Of a stretch of DNA of 64,000 bases, positions 25,671 through 34,422 are shown piece by piece. Within the stretch, counting starts at the first letter, position 1; each line of letters begins with the position of its first letter. A program made the translations under genes and the position numbers. The notes beneath the pieces were generated by a model. It had not been told where the DNA came from. It was given only the letters and a program-made list of their open reading frames with translations, and did no database searches. Origin of the DNA: Collinsella sp. TF08-11AT (GTDB lineage: Bacteria; Actinomycetota; Coriobacteriia; Coriobacteriales; Coriobacteriaceae); the NCBI RefSeq assembly GCF_003437035.1, contig NZ_QSRL01000010.1, positions 25,646 through 89,645 on the forward strand, given 5' to 3'.

Positions 25671-27450
25671 ACTCGTTAAGTAGCCTAACGGCTTCGGCGG
25701 CCATGTTCTCGGCCGTCATGCCGTTCTGAGCGAGCAACTCGTTGGGGTCGTAGCGGTCGGGGAAGCCCTTGGCGATGCCAAAGGTGCGCGTGCGCACGGG
25801 CGTGCAGGCCAAGTAGCACGCGACGCGCTCGCCCCAGCCGCCGTCCAAGATGCCGTCTTCGAGGGTGACGACAACGCGATGCTTGGCGGCAAGGCTGTCG
25901 AGGAACTCGCGGTCGAGCTCGGTTGCATAGCGCGGGTTGACGAGCGTGGCCTCGATGCCGTACTCGGCAGTCAGACGGTTTGCCACGCGCTCGCCCAGCT
26001 CAAAGAAATCGCCAAGCGCGAGCACGGCCACGTCGCGACCCTGGCACACCACGTTGTAACGAACGGCGCCGTAATCGGCGTCCTCGGCAGGCGCAAGATC
26101 GGGGCGGCTTACCAAGCCAATGCCCGGCACGCGAATCGCCACGGGATGCTCGCGGTGGTCGAGCGACCAGCTCAGCATGGATAGGTATTCCTCCATGCAG
26201 GAAGGCGCCAGGTAACGCATATTGGGGAGAGCGCCCAGCATAGAAATATCAAAGAACGAAAGATGCGTCTCGGATGTGGTGCCAAAGATCGATGCGCCAA
26301 ACACCAGGATGGTTGCGGGGACATCGTTGAGGCACAGGTCGTGCCACAGCTCGTCGTAGGCGCGCTGCAAAAACGTGCCGTACACACCAAAGACTGGCTT
26401 GGCACCCGAGCGCGCAAGCGCGGTGGCAAAGGTCACGGCGTGCTCCTCGGCAATGCCCACATCGACGAACTGTTTGCCGGCGGCGGCGCGAAGCTCGGGT
26501 GTAAAGCCCATGATGTAGGGCGTGGCGGCCGTGATGCCCACGACCTGCGGATCGTGCTCGATGGCGGCGCTGAGCGCCTCGCCCGTAATGTCGGCATAGG
26601 TGCGCGGCGCAGGCTCGCTCGGATGGCCCGGGCAGAGCTTGCGCCCAGTCGCCATGTCAAACGGACCCACATGATGCCAGCGCTCGGGGTCGCTCTGGGC
26701 TGGCTCAAAGCCCTTGCCCTTTGCGGTGGAGACGTGCAGCACGATGGGATGATCGATATCGCGCAGCTCCTGCAGCGTGTCGACCAGGGCCAACACATCG
26801 TTGCCGGTGTCCAGATAGCAGTAGTCGAGCCCCATCGCGCGGAAAACGTTGCGCTCACAGGTGCCGTTGCTGGCGCGTAGCTCGGCCAGATTGCGATACA
26901 GGCCACCGTGGTTTTCGGCGATGGACTGGTCGTTATCGTTGACGATGATGATCAGGTTGCTGTCGAGCTCGGCGGCATTGTTAAAGCCCTCAAACGCCAG
27001 ACCGCCCGAAAGCGAACCGTCGCCAATGATGGTGATGACGTTGTACGCATCGCCCGCCAGGTCACGAGCGTGCGCCAAGCCGCAGCCCAGGCTCACCGAC
27101 GTGGAGGTGTGGCCCATGGCGAACAGGTCGTGCTCGGACTCGTCAGGATTGGCAAAACCAGAGGCCTCGCCGTAGCGTGCCGGGTCGATATAAGTGTACG
27201 CGCGCCCAGTCAGCGCCTTGTGGGCGTAGGTCTGGTGCGAAACATCAAAGACAATCTTGTCGATGGGGGAGTTAAACACGCGATGGAGCGCAACCGTAAG
27301 CTCAACGACGCCCAGGTTGGGGGCAACGTGCCCGCCGACGGCGGCGGAGCTTTCGAGGATGGCGTGGCGGATCTCGCCGCAGAGCAGCGGAAGCTCGGCG
27401 CGATCGAGAGCCTTGACGTCCTCGGGCGTTGTCGTTTGCGTAAGCAGCAT
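25669..27450 (-). CDS. dxs: 1-deoxy-D-xylulose-5-phosphate synthase, short form
   Basis: 593 residues. Condenses pyruvate and glyceraldehyde 3-phosphate with thiamine diphosphate, the first step of the methylerythritol phosphate isoprenoid pathway. Seen: N-terminal GGHVAPNLGVVELTVALHRVF, VSHQTYAHKALTGR, the TPP/Mg motif GDGSLSGGLAFEGFNNA...IVNDND, and the transketolase domain with FVDVGIAEEHAVTFATALA carrying the catalytic Glu. It is about 30-40 residues shorter than the E. coli enzyme and its TPP motif departs from GDGA(L/M)TAG, matching the short variant known from clostridia and gut actinobacteria. The start has GGAG about 12 nt upstream; a strong terminator follows. Confidence 0.92.
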   Translation of the reverse strand: MLLTQTTTPEDVKALDRAELPLLCGEIRHAILESSAAVGGHVAPNLGVVELTVALHRVFNSPIDKIVFDVSHQTYAHKALTGRAYTYIDPARYGEASGFANPDESEHDLFAMGHTSTSVSLGCGLAHARDLAGDAYNVITIIGDGSLSGGLAFEGFNNAAELDSNLIIIVNDNDQSIAENHGGLYRNLAELRASNGTCERNVFRAMGLDYCYLDTGNDVLALVDTLQELRDIDHPIVLHVSTAKGKGFEPAQSDPERWHHVGPFDMATGRKLCPGHPSEPAPRTYADITGEALSAAIEHDPQVVGITAATPYIMGFTPELRAAAGKQFVDVGIAEEHAVTFATALARSGAKPVFGVYGTFLQRAYDELWHDLCLNDVPATILVFGASIFGTTSETHLSFFDISMLGALPNMRYLAPSCMEEYLSMLSWSLDHREHPVAIRVPGIGLVSRPDLAPAEDADYGAVRYNVVCQGRDVAVLALGDFFELGERVANRLTAEYGIEATLVNPRYATELDREFLDSLAAKHRVVVTLEDGILDGGWGERVACYLACTPVRTRTFGIAKGFPDRYDPNELLAQNGMTAENMAAEAVRLLNE

Positions 27451-27574
27451 CGTTGTGGGTTACTCCATGCGAATCGTGCGCCGGCACTCCCTCGGCCGGC
27501 ACAATTGCACAAGACAGTCTCGCACATTTTGGCGTTTGATATGTGACGGCGGCGCGGTAATTCGCCAACTGGTG

Positions 27575-27592
27575 GGGCAAAACGTTTTGTCC
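27575..27592. promoter_or_regulatory. Near-perfect 18-bp palindrome in the dxs/HD intergenic region
   Basis: GGGCAAAACGTTTTGTCC is symmetric except for one base pair. It lies 125 bp upstream of dxs and 87 bp upstream of the HD gene and is a candidate operator. Confidence 0.4.
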
Positions 27593-27678
27593 GATGCCAT
27601 ACTGGTAAATTCGATGATGATTTTATTCATTGCGCGCAGGCCGCGGCTTGCCGCCGAGCGCCGCCGGAAGGAGGCCGC

Positions 27679-28236
27679 ATGTCCGATACCGTTCGTGCCG
27701 AGAAAATCGTGCGCGAGGTCGACGATGCCGCCCGTCAGCTTGCCCAGGCGGGCCGCTTGGACCTGATGCATGAGTTTATCCAACATGGCGATGTGACGGT
27801 CTATACGCATGTGACCTCGGTAGCGCGGGCAAGTCTGTCCTTTGCCGAGCGCCTGGGCCGCGTCGGTATCTCCGTCGACCGCTTATCGCTGCTGCGCGGG
27901 GCCCTGCTGCACGATTACTTTCTCTATGACTGGCACGATCCCGACCCAAGCCATCGACTGCATGGCTTTCGTCACCCGTTTTTTGCCTTGGCGCGTGCGG
28001 AGGAAGATTTTGAGCTGACGCCGCGCGAGCGGAATATTATCGTACGGCATATGTTTCCGCTGGTACCGGTGCCGCCGACGTGTCGTGAGGCATGGATTGT
28101 GTGCCTGGCGGATAAATGGTGCGCACTGCGCGAGACGATTGCCGGCCGTCTGCCGCGCAAAGGCGGCGCGAACGATTTGAACGAGGGCCCGAGTGACGGC
28201 TCGAGCAAAGAATCGAACGAAAAGAGGAGTGGGTAG
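27679..28236 (+). CDS. HD-domain hydrolase
   Basis: 185 residues. The HD superfamily metal site is visible as SVARASLSFAERLG (His in YTHVTSVA upstream) and LLRGALLHDYFLYDWH (His-Asp), followed by HRLHGFRHPFFALARAEE and RHMFPLVPVPPT, where further His ligands are expected. These are phosphohydrolases acting on nucleotides or signalling molecules; the substrate is unknown. The C-terminal 30 residues are hydrophilic and probably disordered. AAGGAGG precedes the ATG. The next gene begins 3 bp after the stop, so the two are an operon. Confidence 0.85.
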   Translation: MSDTVRAEKIVREVDDAARQLAQAGRLDLMHEFIQHGDVTVYTHVTSVARASLSFAERLGRVGISVDRLSLLRGALLHDYFLYDWHDPDPSHRLHGFRHPFFALARAEEDFELTPRERNIIVRHMFPLVPVPPTCREAWIVCLADKWCALRETIAGRLPRKGGANDLNEGPSDGSSKESNEKRSG

Positions 28237-28239
28237 ACG

Positions 28240-29259
28240 GTGGGAACCGCGATCGACATGGCATTTGACGGCGCGACGCTTGCCGCCTGTCCGCTCTCGG
28301 CGCTGGTACTCTCGTTTGCCTTCTACGGTTTTTGCGGCTGGGTATGGGAGTCGACAGTCTGCGCCATGCTCAACCACGGACGCTTTGCCAACAGCGGCTT
28401 TTTGCTAGGGCCGTGTTGTCCCATCTACGGTGCGGGCGGCATTGCGTGCTGGTTGCTGCTGCGTGGAATCCCAGACGCCTCGAGCCAGTTTGTCGCTGCC
28501 GCGCTCGTATGCAGCGTGATCGAATATAGCGTGGGCGTGCTGTTGGAAAAAACGACGGGTGCCCGGTTTTGGGATTACTCGCATCTGCCGTTTAACCTGC
28601 ACGGACGCATCTGCCTGTACTGGGCCTGCGCGTTTGGCTTGGGTGCGTTGTGTATTTGCCGTTTAGTGGAGCCGGCATTGCTGGGGCTGCTTGGCCATCT
28701 GCCGGTGCTAATCGTGCGCTTGGCCGCCTTTATCGTCGCGGTCGCGATGATGGTCGATGCGGTGTGCTCGTTGGCGAGCTGGCGGCGTCTGTCCGATCAG
28801 CTTGAGCGTGTGCGTGCCGACCTTGCCGACCGCATCAATGAGTCGCTTGCCGACGCCTCCGACTCTATGCTCGAACGTATTCCCGATTCGGCGATTGACT
28901 CGGTGGCGCAGACGCATATCCGCGGTCGCGCCGTTAACGCTTGGCTGGCCGAGCTGGGCGACGCGGCGCTCGATGCCCTGCGCGAGAAGACTTCGATGCC
29001 GACGTTTATCTCGGATGGTGCTCGCGGCCTGGCGCTCGCTGCCCGCCGCGTGGCCGATGCCGCGCCGAGTATGCCGCGTCCGTCGCTCGGTCGTCGCCTT
29101 GCCGGCAAGCGCATGAGCCGCCCGGTACCGAGCGTGTCACTCAGCCGCCGCGACCTACGCTTCTTTAACGCCTTCCCGCGTCTGCGCATCAATCGTTACG
29201 AGGGTGTCATTCGAGCTACCGACCTCCGCGACCGAGCCCGCGAGCTGTTCCGGCGCTAG
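28240..29259 (+). CDS. CmpB-type putative membrane permease
   Basis: 339 residues starting at GTG 28240. The N-terminal half has four or five membrane helices and the family motif FYGFCGWVWESTVCAML, then GFLLGPCCPIYGAGGIACW and FWDYSHLPFNLHGRICLYWA, which define the putative ABC-transporter type IV (CmpB) family. The family is common in gut Firmicutes and Actinobacteria, often next to an HD-domain gene as here. The C-terminal 150 residues are cytoplasmic, Arg-rich and less conserved. No transported substrate is established. Confidence 0.87.
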   Translation: MGTAIDMAFDGATLAACPLSALVLSFAFYGFCGWVWESTVCAMLNHGRFANSGFLLGPCCPIYGAGGIACWLLLRGIPDASSQFVAAALVCSVIEYSVGVLLEKTTGARFWDYSHLPFNLHGRICLYWACAFGLGALCICRLVEPALLGLLGHLPVLIVRLAAFIVAVAMMVDAVCSLASWRRLSDQLERVRADLADRINESLADASDSMLERIPDSAIDSVAQTHIRGRAVNAWLAELGDAALDALREKTSMPTFISDGARGLALAARRVADAAPSMPRPSLGRRLAGKRMSRPVPSVSLSRRDLRFFNAFPRLRINRYEGVIRATDLRDRARELFRR

Positions 29260-29457
29260 CCAGAGCGGAGCCAAGCGCGCCCTTCTCGTTCGCACGTTTC
29301 CCGTTCGTTTCGCGTCCGTTGCCGCGCCGTTTCCAAGATTGCGGTGCCGTTTCCATTCGACAACGCAGCGTTTAACAACGCCGTATCTGGTCTACACCAG
29401 TTGCCCCTCGGCCGCATCATGAGCGCCGACAACGTTCATGCGACCAAGGGGGAGCGA

Positions 29458-30735
29458 ATGTACGATACGGGATCGACAACGTTTATGCTCATCTGCACCA
29501 TGCTCGTGTTTTTAATGACACCGGGTCTGGCGTTTTTCTATGGCGGCCTGTCCAGGCGCAAAAATGTCATCAACACCATGCTTATGTGCTTTGGCGCCAT
29601 TGGCCTGGTTGGTGTGCTGTGGATTGTTGCCGGCTGGTCGCTGGCCTACGGTGGCGACGGTTCTAGCCCGTTTATTGGCGGCTTTGACCAGTTGCTGTGC
29701 CTGCCGGTGCTCAACCAGGTGCTGCAGGCGGCCGAGGGCAATGCTGCGGATGGTGCCGTCTACCCTCAGATCATCAACATCGCCTTCCAGATGGCGTTTG
29801 CCATGATCACCGCCGCTATCGTTACGGGCAGTCTGGCAGGCCGCGTTAAGTTTGGTGCCATGACGGCCTTCCTGGGCATTTGGCTGCTCGTGGTCTATGC
29901 GCCGCTCGCCCACATGGTTTGGGGCGGCGATGGTTCCTTTATCGGCGACATCATCGGCGCGCTCGACTTTGCCGGCGGCGACGTGGTACACATTTCGTCC
30001 GGTCTCACGGGCCTGATTCTCTGCTTAATGCTCGGCCGTCGTCGCGGCTTTGGCATGGTGAGCTACCGTCCGCATAACGTGCCGTTTGTGGCGCTGGGCG
30101 CCGGTCTACTTTGGTTTGGTTGGTTTGGCTTTAACGGCGGCAGCGAGTTTAAGGCCGACGCCGTGGCGGCACTCGCCATCCTCAACACCGTGACGGCCAG
30201 CGCGGCGGGCATGGTCTCGTGGCTTGTCGTCGAGCGCGTGCACACCGGTCGTCCCACGCTGGTGGGTGCTAGCACCGGTTTGGTTGCGGGCCTTGTGGTG
30301 GTTACGCCGGGTGCGGGCTTTGTCGAGCCGTGGGCGGCGCTGGTCATGGGCCTGATCGTATCGCCCGTCTGCTATCTGGCCATCAGCCATCTTAAGACCA
30401 AGTTCGGCTACGACGATGCGCTCGACGCGTTCGGTTGCCACGGTATCGGCGGCATCTTGGGCGGTGTGCTCACGGGCCTGTTCTGCGTGCCGGAGCTCTC
30501 GTGGACCGGTAAGGGCGGCCTGTTCTACACGGGCGACGTGTCGCTGCTTGTCTCGCAGGTTCTGGGCATTGTGGTGACGGTCGTTATTGTGCTGATGCTC
30601 GACTTGGTGATCGCCGCGGTGGTCAAGGCGCTGTTCCACGGTAGCCTGCGCGTGGACGAGGCCGACGAGGCACTGGGCCTGGATGCGAGTCAGCACGGCG
30701 AGAGCGCGTACCCCTCGTTCTCCGGACTCGATTAG
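29458..30735 (+). CDS. amtB: Ammonium transporter
   Basis: 425 residues, eleven membrane segments expected. Amt landmarks: GLAFFYGGLSRRKNV near the N-terminus, APLAHMVWG (first pore His region), DFAGGDVVHISSGLTGL, LGAGLLWFGWFGFNGGSE, and FGCHGIGGILGGVLTGLF carrying the second pore-associated His. The open frame begins at 29344, but ATG 29458 follows GGGGGAGCG and starts the conserved sequence with the usual extracellular N-terminus. GlnK, its PII partner, is encoded 154 bp downstream, the standard arrangement for nitrogen-controlled ammonium uptake. Confidence 0.95.
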   Translation: MYDTGSTTFMLICTMLVFLMTPGLAFFYGGLSRRKNVINTMLMCFGAIGLVGVLWIVAGWSLAYGGDGSSPFIGGFDQLLCLPVLNQVLQAAEGNAADGAVYPQIINIAFQMAFAMITAAIVTGSLAGRVKFGAMTAFLGIWLLVVYAPLAHMVWGGDGSFIGDIIGALDFAGGDVVHISSGLTGLILCLMLGRRRGFGMVSYRPHNVPFVALGAGLLWFGWFGFNGGSEFKADAVAALAILNTVTASAAGMVSWLVVERVHTGRPTLVGASTGLVAGLVVVTPGAGFVEPWAALVMGLIVSPVCYLAISHLKTKFGYDDALDAFGCHGIGGILGGVLTGLFCVPELSWTGKGGLFYTGDVSLLVSQVLGIVVTVVIVLMLDLVIAAVVKALFHGSLRVDEADEALGLDASQHGESAYPSFSGLD

Positions 30736-30736
30736 C

Positions 30737-30845
30737 AGCGCGGCTTTCCCAAGCACCCGACCTTGCCCCTCAAACCGTCGCTTGCGTACCGAAGTACGCG
30801 GCGCTCCTCTTTCGGGGCAATCTCGGGCACTTGGAAAACCCGCGT
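30737..30845. repeat. Nested imperfect inverted repeat between amtB and glnK
   Basis: 30737-30769 pairs with 30813-30845 (about 26 of 33 positions). The centre has a perfect GCGTAC-CGAA-GTACGC hairpin (30784-30799). It follows the amtB stop by 2 bp and could reduce or separate glnK expression. Confidence 0.7.
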
Positions 30846-30889
30846 TATTGAATGGCAATTCATTTCTTTACTAAAGAGAGGAATTCACT

Positions 30890-31228
30890 ATGAAGAAGAT
30901 CACGGCGATCGTCCGTCAGGAAAAACTTGAGGTTCTCAAAGACGCGCTGTTTGCTGCCGATGTTCGCGGCATGACCATCAACCAGGTGCAGGGCTGCGGC
31001 GCGCAGCATGGCTGGAAGGAATACGTGCGCGGCAACGAGTTGCTTGTCAACACGATCCCTAAGGTGCAGTTCACCCTCATCTGCGCCGATGAACATGTCG
31101 ACGGAATTGTCGACATCATCTGCAATGCCGCCCGCACCGGCGCCGTCGGCGACGGCAAGATCTGGGTCGAGCCGGTCGAGGAAGTCATCCGCATTCGCAC
31201 CGGCGAACATGGCCCCGCCGCGGTGTAG
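30890..31228 (+). CDS. glnK: PII signal-transduction protein
   Basis: 112 residues, the canonical length. PII trimers sense ATP/ADP and 2-oxoglutarate and plug AmtB. The N-terminus KKITAIVRQEKLEVLKDAL, the B-loop/C-terminal region TGAVGDGKIWVEPVEEVIRIRTGE and the fold-typical spacing are present. In the T-loop (YVRGNELLVNTIPKV) residue 51 is Leu, where uridylylated or adenylylated PII proteins have Tyr. So covalent modification at that site is not possible and control is presumably by ligand alone. AAGAGAGGAA precedes the ATG. Confidence 0.93.
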   Translation: MKKITAIVRQEKLEVLKDALFAADVRGMTINQVQGCGAQHGWKEYVRGNELLVNTIPKVQFTLICADEHVDGIVDIICNAARTGAVGDGKIWVEPVEEVIRIRTGEHGPAAV

Positions 31229-31302
31229 AATCGACCGTCTGCCATCCGCAACGTTAAAATGCTGCAATGAGGCACAAGGCTTGCGTTGCGGATGGGCGGA
31301 TT

Positions 31303-31965
31303 ATGGGTCGCAATAAATATCCCGAGGAGACGGTCGCGAAGATTCTCGACGCGGCACTGGAGCTATTCTGCGCACAGGGTTATGAGGGGACGAGTATTCA
31401 AGATATCGTTGACCGTCTCGACGGCATGACCAAGGGCGCTGTCTATCATCACTTCAAGAGCAAAGAAGAGATTTTCAACGCCGCGTTTGATCGGGCGATG
31501 ACTCCGATTGTTGAGCACCGCCGCTCGATGCTTGGCGTCGGTAATATGACCGGAGCCCAAAAGCTCAAGCGACTGTACGCTCCCGAGTCCGTTATTCCAC
31601 AAATTGAGCTATGGGCACGTATGCGTCCTGCAGCAGATCCGGTAAAAAGCTCGCGCCTACTGGCGATGCAGTACCAGGGCTCATTTGACGAGTCGGCCGA
31701 TGGCTGTCTCTTGCCAGTGATCGAGGAGGGCATCGCCGACGGCTCCATTGCGTGCGAATGCCCGCGCGAAGCGGCGGAGGCCGTATCGTTGTTGGCGAAT
31801 CTTTGGCTGCTGCCATTGTTCCGTCCGCTCGAGCCCAAGGAGCGAATGCTCGCTCGCGCACAATGTTTGGCGCAGATGGCTGCCGCGGTGGGGCTCGATT
31901 TGGGTAATGAAGTGCTTCAGACAACGGCGCAGATTTGGGGCGTATGGGACCGCGCCGGGTGGTAA
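31303..31965 (+). CDS. TetR-family regulator
   Basis: 220 residues. The N-terminal helix-turn-helix is EETVAKILDAALELFCAQGY followed by GTSIQDIVDRLDGMTKGAVYHHFKSKEEIF, a textbook TetR DNA-binding domain. The C-terminal ligand domain is divergent. ATG 31303 is preferred over ATG 31267, which would add 12 residues without family similarity. An MFS transporter gene follows, with palindromes between them that would suit TetR binding; this protein probably represses the transporter until a substrate binds. Confidence 0.87.
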   Translation: MGRNKYPEETVAKILDAALELFCAQGYEGTSIQDIVDRLDGMTKGAVYHHFKSKEEIFNAAFDRAMTPIVEHRRSMLGVGNMTGAQKLKRLYAPESVIPQIELWARMRPAADPVKSSRLLAMQYQGSFDESADGCLLPVIEEGIADGSIACECPREAAEAVSLLANLWLLPLFRPLEPKERMLARAQCLAQMAAAVGLDLGNEVLQTTAQIWGVWDRAGW

Positions 31966-31970
31966 TATAG

Positions 31971-32052
31971 ATACCAACGGTATGTAATTGATTTGTGAGG
32001 GTAGCCACGGCTGCCCTTTTCAAGTCATTAAATACATACTAGTGGTATGTAT
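31971..32052. promoter_or_regulatory. Two related palindromes between tetR and the MFS gene
   Basis: ATACC-AAC-GGTAT (31971-31983) extends into GTATGTAA. ATACATAC-TAGTG-GTATGTAT (32032-32052) is a perfect palindrome 13 bp before the MFS start. Both share GGTATGTA, so they are candidate operators for the adjacent TetR protein. Confidence 0.6.
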
Positions 32053-32065
32053 AGGGGGTGGGCTT

Positions 32066-33328
32066 ATGGCTGGGCTGAGAGACGTCGGTGTCTCGTTGAA
32101 ATCAAAAACAGTGCGGTCAATCAGGCTCGCGGAACTTCTGGTTGCGCAGCTGTGCACGTATTCGATGCTGTCGGCGCTGTGCTTTGCGTATCCACTTTAC
32201 TTGTTCGATCGCAGTGGATCGTCAACGTTATATGGCGTCGTCGCGGCGATAGCGTTCATACCCGGCGTACTTGCAACTCCGGTTGGCGGAATCTTGGCGG
32301 ATAGGGGAAGACATCGCGAGGTCCTCGTGTCCCTCGGCATTGCTCTGATGACTGCATCACTGCTGTCTATCCCCATGAAGCACTCATTGCCTCTTGCGGT
32401 CGTCGTAGTAGCGATACTTTGTGTTCAATATGGTTCTCAATCGCTGCTGAAGCCAATGCTCCAAATTGAGACGGTGCGCATGGCGGGTGAAGAGAAGGTT
32501 GAGCGGGCCACTGCATTGGTTTCGCAGATGACCATGGTGAGCAATATCTTGGGCCCTGTGGTCGGGACGGCAGTCTATGGGTACTTTGGCATCGATGCTC
32601 TTTGCACAACCGCGTCGGTGGCGTTTGCGATTTCAGCTCTCTTGTTTGGGGGCGCGCTCAAGCAAAATGCCTCATTTGAAACGATGGGAGACGGCGCGAC
32701 TCGTACGACATGCCGAAACGATTTTCGGGAGTCGATTCGGTATCTGTTGCAAAATGCATTATTGGTCGCTGTGATTTTGCTTGCGGCAGTTTTGAACCTT
32801 GCGTTGGTTGGGCTAATGATTGGCGCTCCCATTATTGTTACAAAGCATCTCGGCATGCAATCGTCCTGCGTTGGGATAGTTGAGGTGGCTATGGGCTTGG
32901 GTGGTCTTGCCGGCAGTGGCTTGGTCGGCATTTGGCCGCATCGTTTTTCTTTCAATGGCATATGTCGATATGTTGCGATGATCTGTTTTGGAGTCGCACC
33001 GATCATTGTCACGCTACTGTTCGGCGCAGATGCATGCATGCTCACCGTGTTTGTGGTTGGTTCGGCATGGGTCATGGTGTGGGCGAGCATTGCGTCGGTT
33101 GAAATTATCGCGTTTGTTCAGCGGGCAGCGCCGACTGAGCTCTGCGGAAAAGTGCTTTCGGTCGTTTACATGGTCCTTTCCTGCGCAATACCTATCGGCC
33201 AATTGACGTACGGGGTTGCATATGATCGATGGACACCGGCGATTGTATTCGCAGCCATGTTGGCGGTGCTGACGTTGACGACGGCTCTGTTTTATCGGCT
33301 GAAAAATCGATTGCGGCGATTGTCTTAA
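32066..33328 (+). CDS. MFS transporter
   Basis: About 420 residues with twelve hydrophobic segments. The first helix pair follows SIRLAELLVAQLCTYSMLSA, and the loop GGILADRGRHREVLVSLGI is the MFS motif A equivalent. The middle (about residues 190-205) is cytoplasmic with charged residues. Probably an efflux pump, given the adjacent TetR gene. The open frame starts at 31988, but ATG 32066 with AGGGGGTGGG upstream starts the conserved part; the GTG-rich leader would place membrane residues before the operator. Base composition is somewhat lower in GC than its neighbours, suggesting more recent acquisition. Confidence 0.83.
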   Translation: MAGLRDVGVSLKSKTVRSIRLAELLVAQLCTYSMLSALCFAYPLYLFDRSGSSTLYGVVAAIAFIPGVLATPVGGILADRGRHREVLVSLGIALMTASLLSIPMKHSLPLAVVVVAILCVQYGSQSLLKPMLQIETVRMAGEEKVERATALVSQMTMVSNILGPVVGTAVYGYFGIDALCTTASVAFAISALLFGGALKQNASFETMGDGATRTTCRNDFRESIRYLLQNALLVAVILLAAVLNLALVGLMIGAPIIVTKHLGMQSSCVGIVEVAMGLGGLAGSGLVGIWPHRFSFNGICRYVAMICFGVAPIIVTLLFGADACMLTVFVVGSAWVMVWASIASVEIIAFVQRAAPTELCGKVLSVVYMVLSCAIPIGQLTYGVAYDRWTPAIVFAAMLAVLTLTTALFYRLKNRLRRLS

Positions 33329-33387
33329 CGCGCTGGGGCACCGTGAATTTGTGAAGGCGGTGGTACGCCGCGCCGGGACGGCATTGT

Positions 33388-33443
33388 TTGGACATGCCTC
33401 TCCTTCGTCTACAATATCGGGCAGACGAAGGAGAGGCATGTCC
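33388..33443 (+). promoter_or_regulatory. Promoter embedded in a perfect 21-bp inverted repeat
   Basis: -35 TTGGAC (33388-33393) and -10 TACAAT (33410-33415) are 16 bp apart. The inverted-repeat arms 33390-33410 and 33423-33443 are perfect; the left arm fills the promoter spacer, and the right arm covers the GAAGGAG ribosome site and the ATG. Confidence 0.7.
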
Positions 33444-34301
33444 ATGATCAAGATGTTCGCGAGTGACTTAGACGGAACGCTGCTGAACGCCCTGCATGAG
33501 GCGGATGGGACCATCCGCCGTGCCATTCGCGAGCTGACCGAGGCTGGCCTGCATGTGGTTCCCGCGACCGGGCGCTCGACGTTGCCAATCGGCGAGCATG
33601 GCTTTACGGGCCTGGCGCTTGACGCCTGCTGCTCCAACGGGTCCATCGTGCGCGACAGCCACGGCGAGGTGCTCAAGACTTGGACCATCGATCCGCAGGT
33701 CACTGAGGAACTGCTCAAGGCGTTCCCGGACATTTGCTTTGATTGTTCCACGCCCGATGGCATGTTCTCGAGCGGATCGTTCGAGATGCATCAGGCGGGC
33801 TTTAAAAAGGACAGCCCTATCAAGCGCATCGTGATGCGCGGCATGCGTGCGCGTGGCGGGTACCACGAGGAACAGTACTTCGACCAGTCGATCGGTGACA
33901 TCCTGCGCCACGATGTGTGCAAGATCAACTGTCGCGTGACCTCGCCCGAGCTGGAGCGCGACCTTAAGGCGTATCTGGCCGAGCGCTCGGACCGCGTGGT
34001 CAACGCGCCGTTCGATCCGGTGATGTTCGAGATCACGGACGCGGCATGCAACAAGGGCGAGAGCGTGGCCTGGCTGGCGGGCTACTACGGTATTGCCGAG
34101 GACGAGGTCGCGGTCTACGGCGACGGCGGCAACGATATCGCCATGCTCAAACGCTTCCGCCACAGCTACGCGACCAAAAACGCTAGCGATGCAGCTAAGG
34201 CCGCCGCGAGCGTGACCATCGGCAGCTGCATGGTCCATGCCGTCCCCAAACACATGCTCGCCACCATGCGCAAGCAAAACTCCCGCACCGTCATCGAATA
34301 A
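33438..34301 (+). CDS. Cof-type HAD hydrolase
   Basis: 287 residues. HAD motif I SDLDGTLL (nucleophile and acid/base Asp), motif II region VVPATGR, motif III/IV CNKGESVAWLAG (Lys) and VYGDGGNDIAMLKRF (two Asp). The intervening cap of about 100 residues is the type IIB kind of Cof/YkrA-like phosphatases, which dephosphorylate sugar phosphates, nucleotides or flavin intermediates. ATG 33438 is chosen because GAAGGAG lies 7 nt upstream; the frame reaches 33351 without similarity. Stand-alone. Confidence 0.9.
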   Translation: MSMIKMFASDLDGTLLNALHEADGTIRRAIRELTEAGLHVVPATGRSTLPIGEHGFTGLALDACCSNGSIVRDSHGEVLKTWTIDPQVTEELLKAFPDICFDCSTPDGMFSSGSFEMHQAGFKKDSPIKRIVMRGMRARGGYHEEQYFDQSIGDILRHDVCKINCRVTSPELERDLKAYLAERSDRVVNAPFDPVMFEITDAACNKGESVAWLAGYYGIAEDEVAVYGDGGNDIAMLKRFRHSYATKNASDAAKAAASVTIGSCMVHAVPKHMLATMRKQNSRTVIE

Positions 34302-34330
34302 TGTGACAAAGGGACTGCCCCCTCGTCACA
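34302..34330. repeat. GGGACTG-core small hairpin
   Basis: TGTGAC (34303-34308) pairs with GTCACA (34325-34330) around AAAGGGACTGCCCCC; a short, diverged relative of the GGGACAGG elements. Confidence 0.5.
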
Positions 34331-34356
34331 TCCAAAATATTGCCTTTACGTGTTGA

Positions 34357-34401
34357 TGCACACGGTGTGCAATAATACTCGCACTGTGCAATAGCGCACA
34401 G
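34357..34401. promoter_or_regulatory. Two palindromes upstream of the second TetR gene
   Basis: TGCACAC-G-GTGTGCA (34357-34371) and CTGTGC-AATAGC-GCACAG (34384-34401) both contain TGTGCAATA. They lie 20-65 bp before the TTG start and look like autoregulatory operator sites. Confidence 0.6.
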
Positions 34402-34422
34402 GCTGAGTAACAAGGAGGACGC

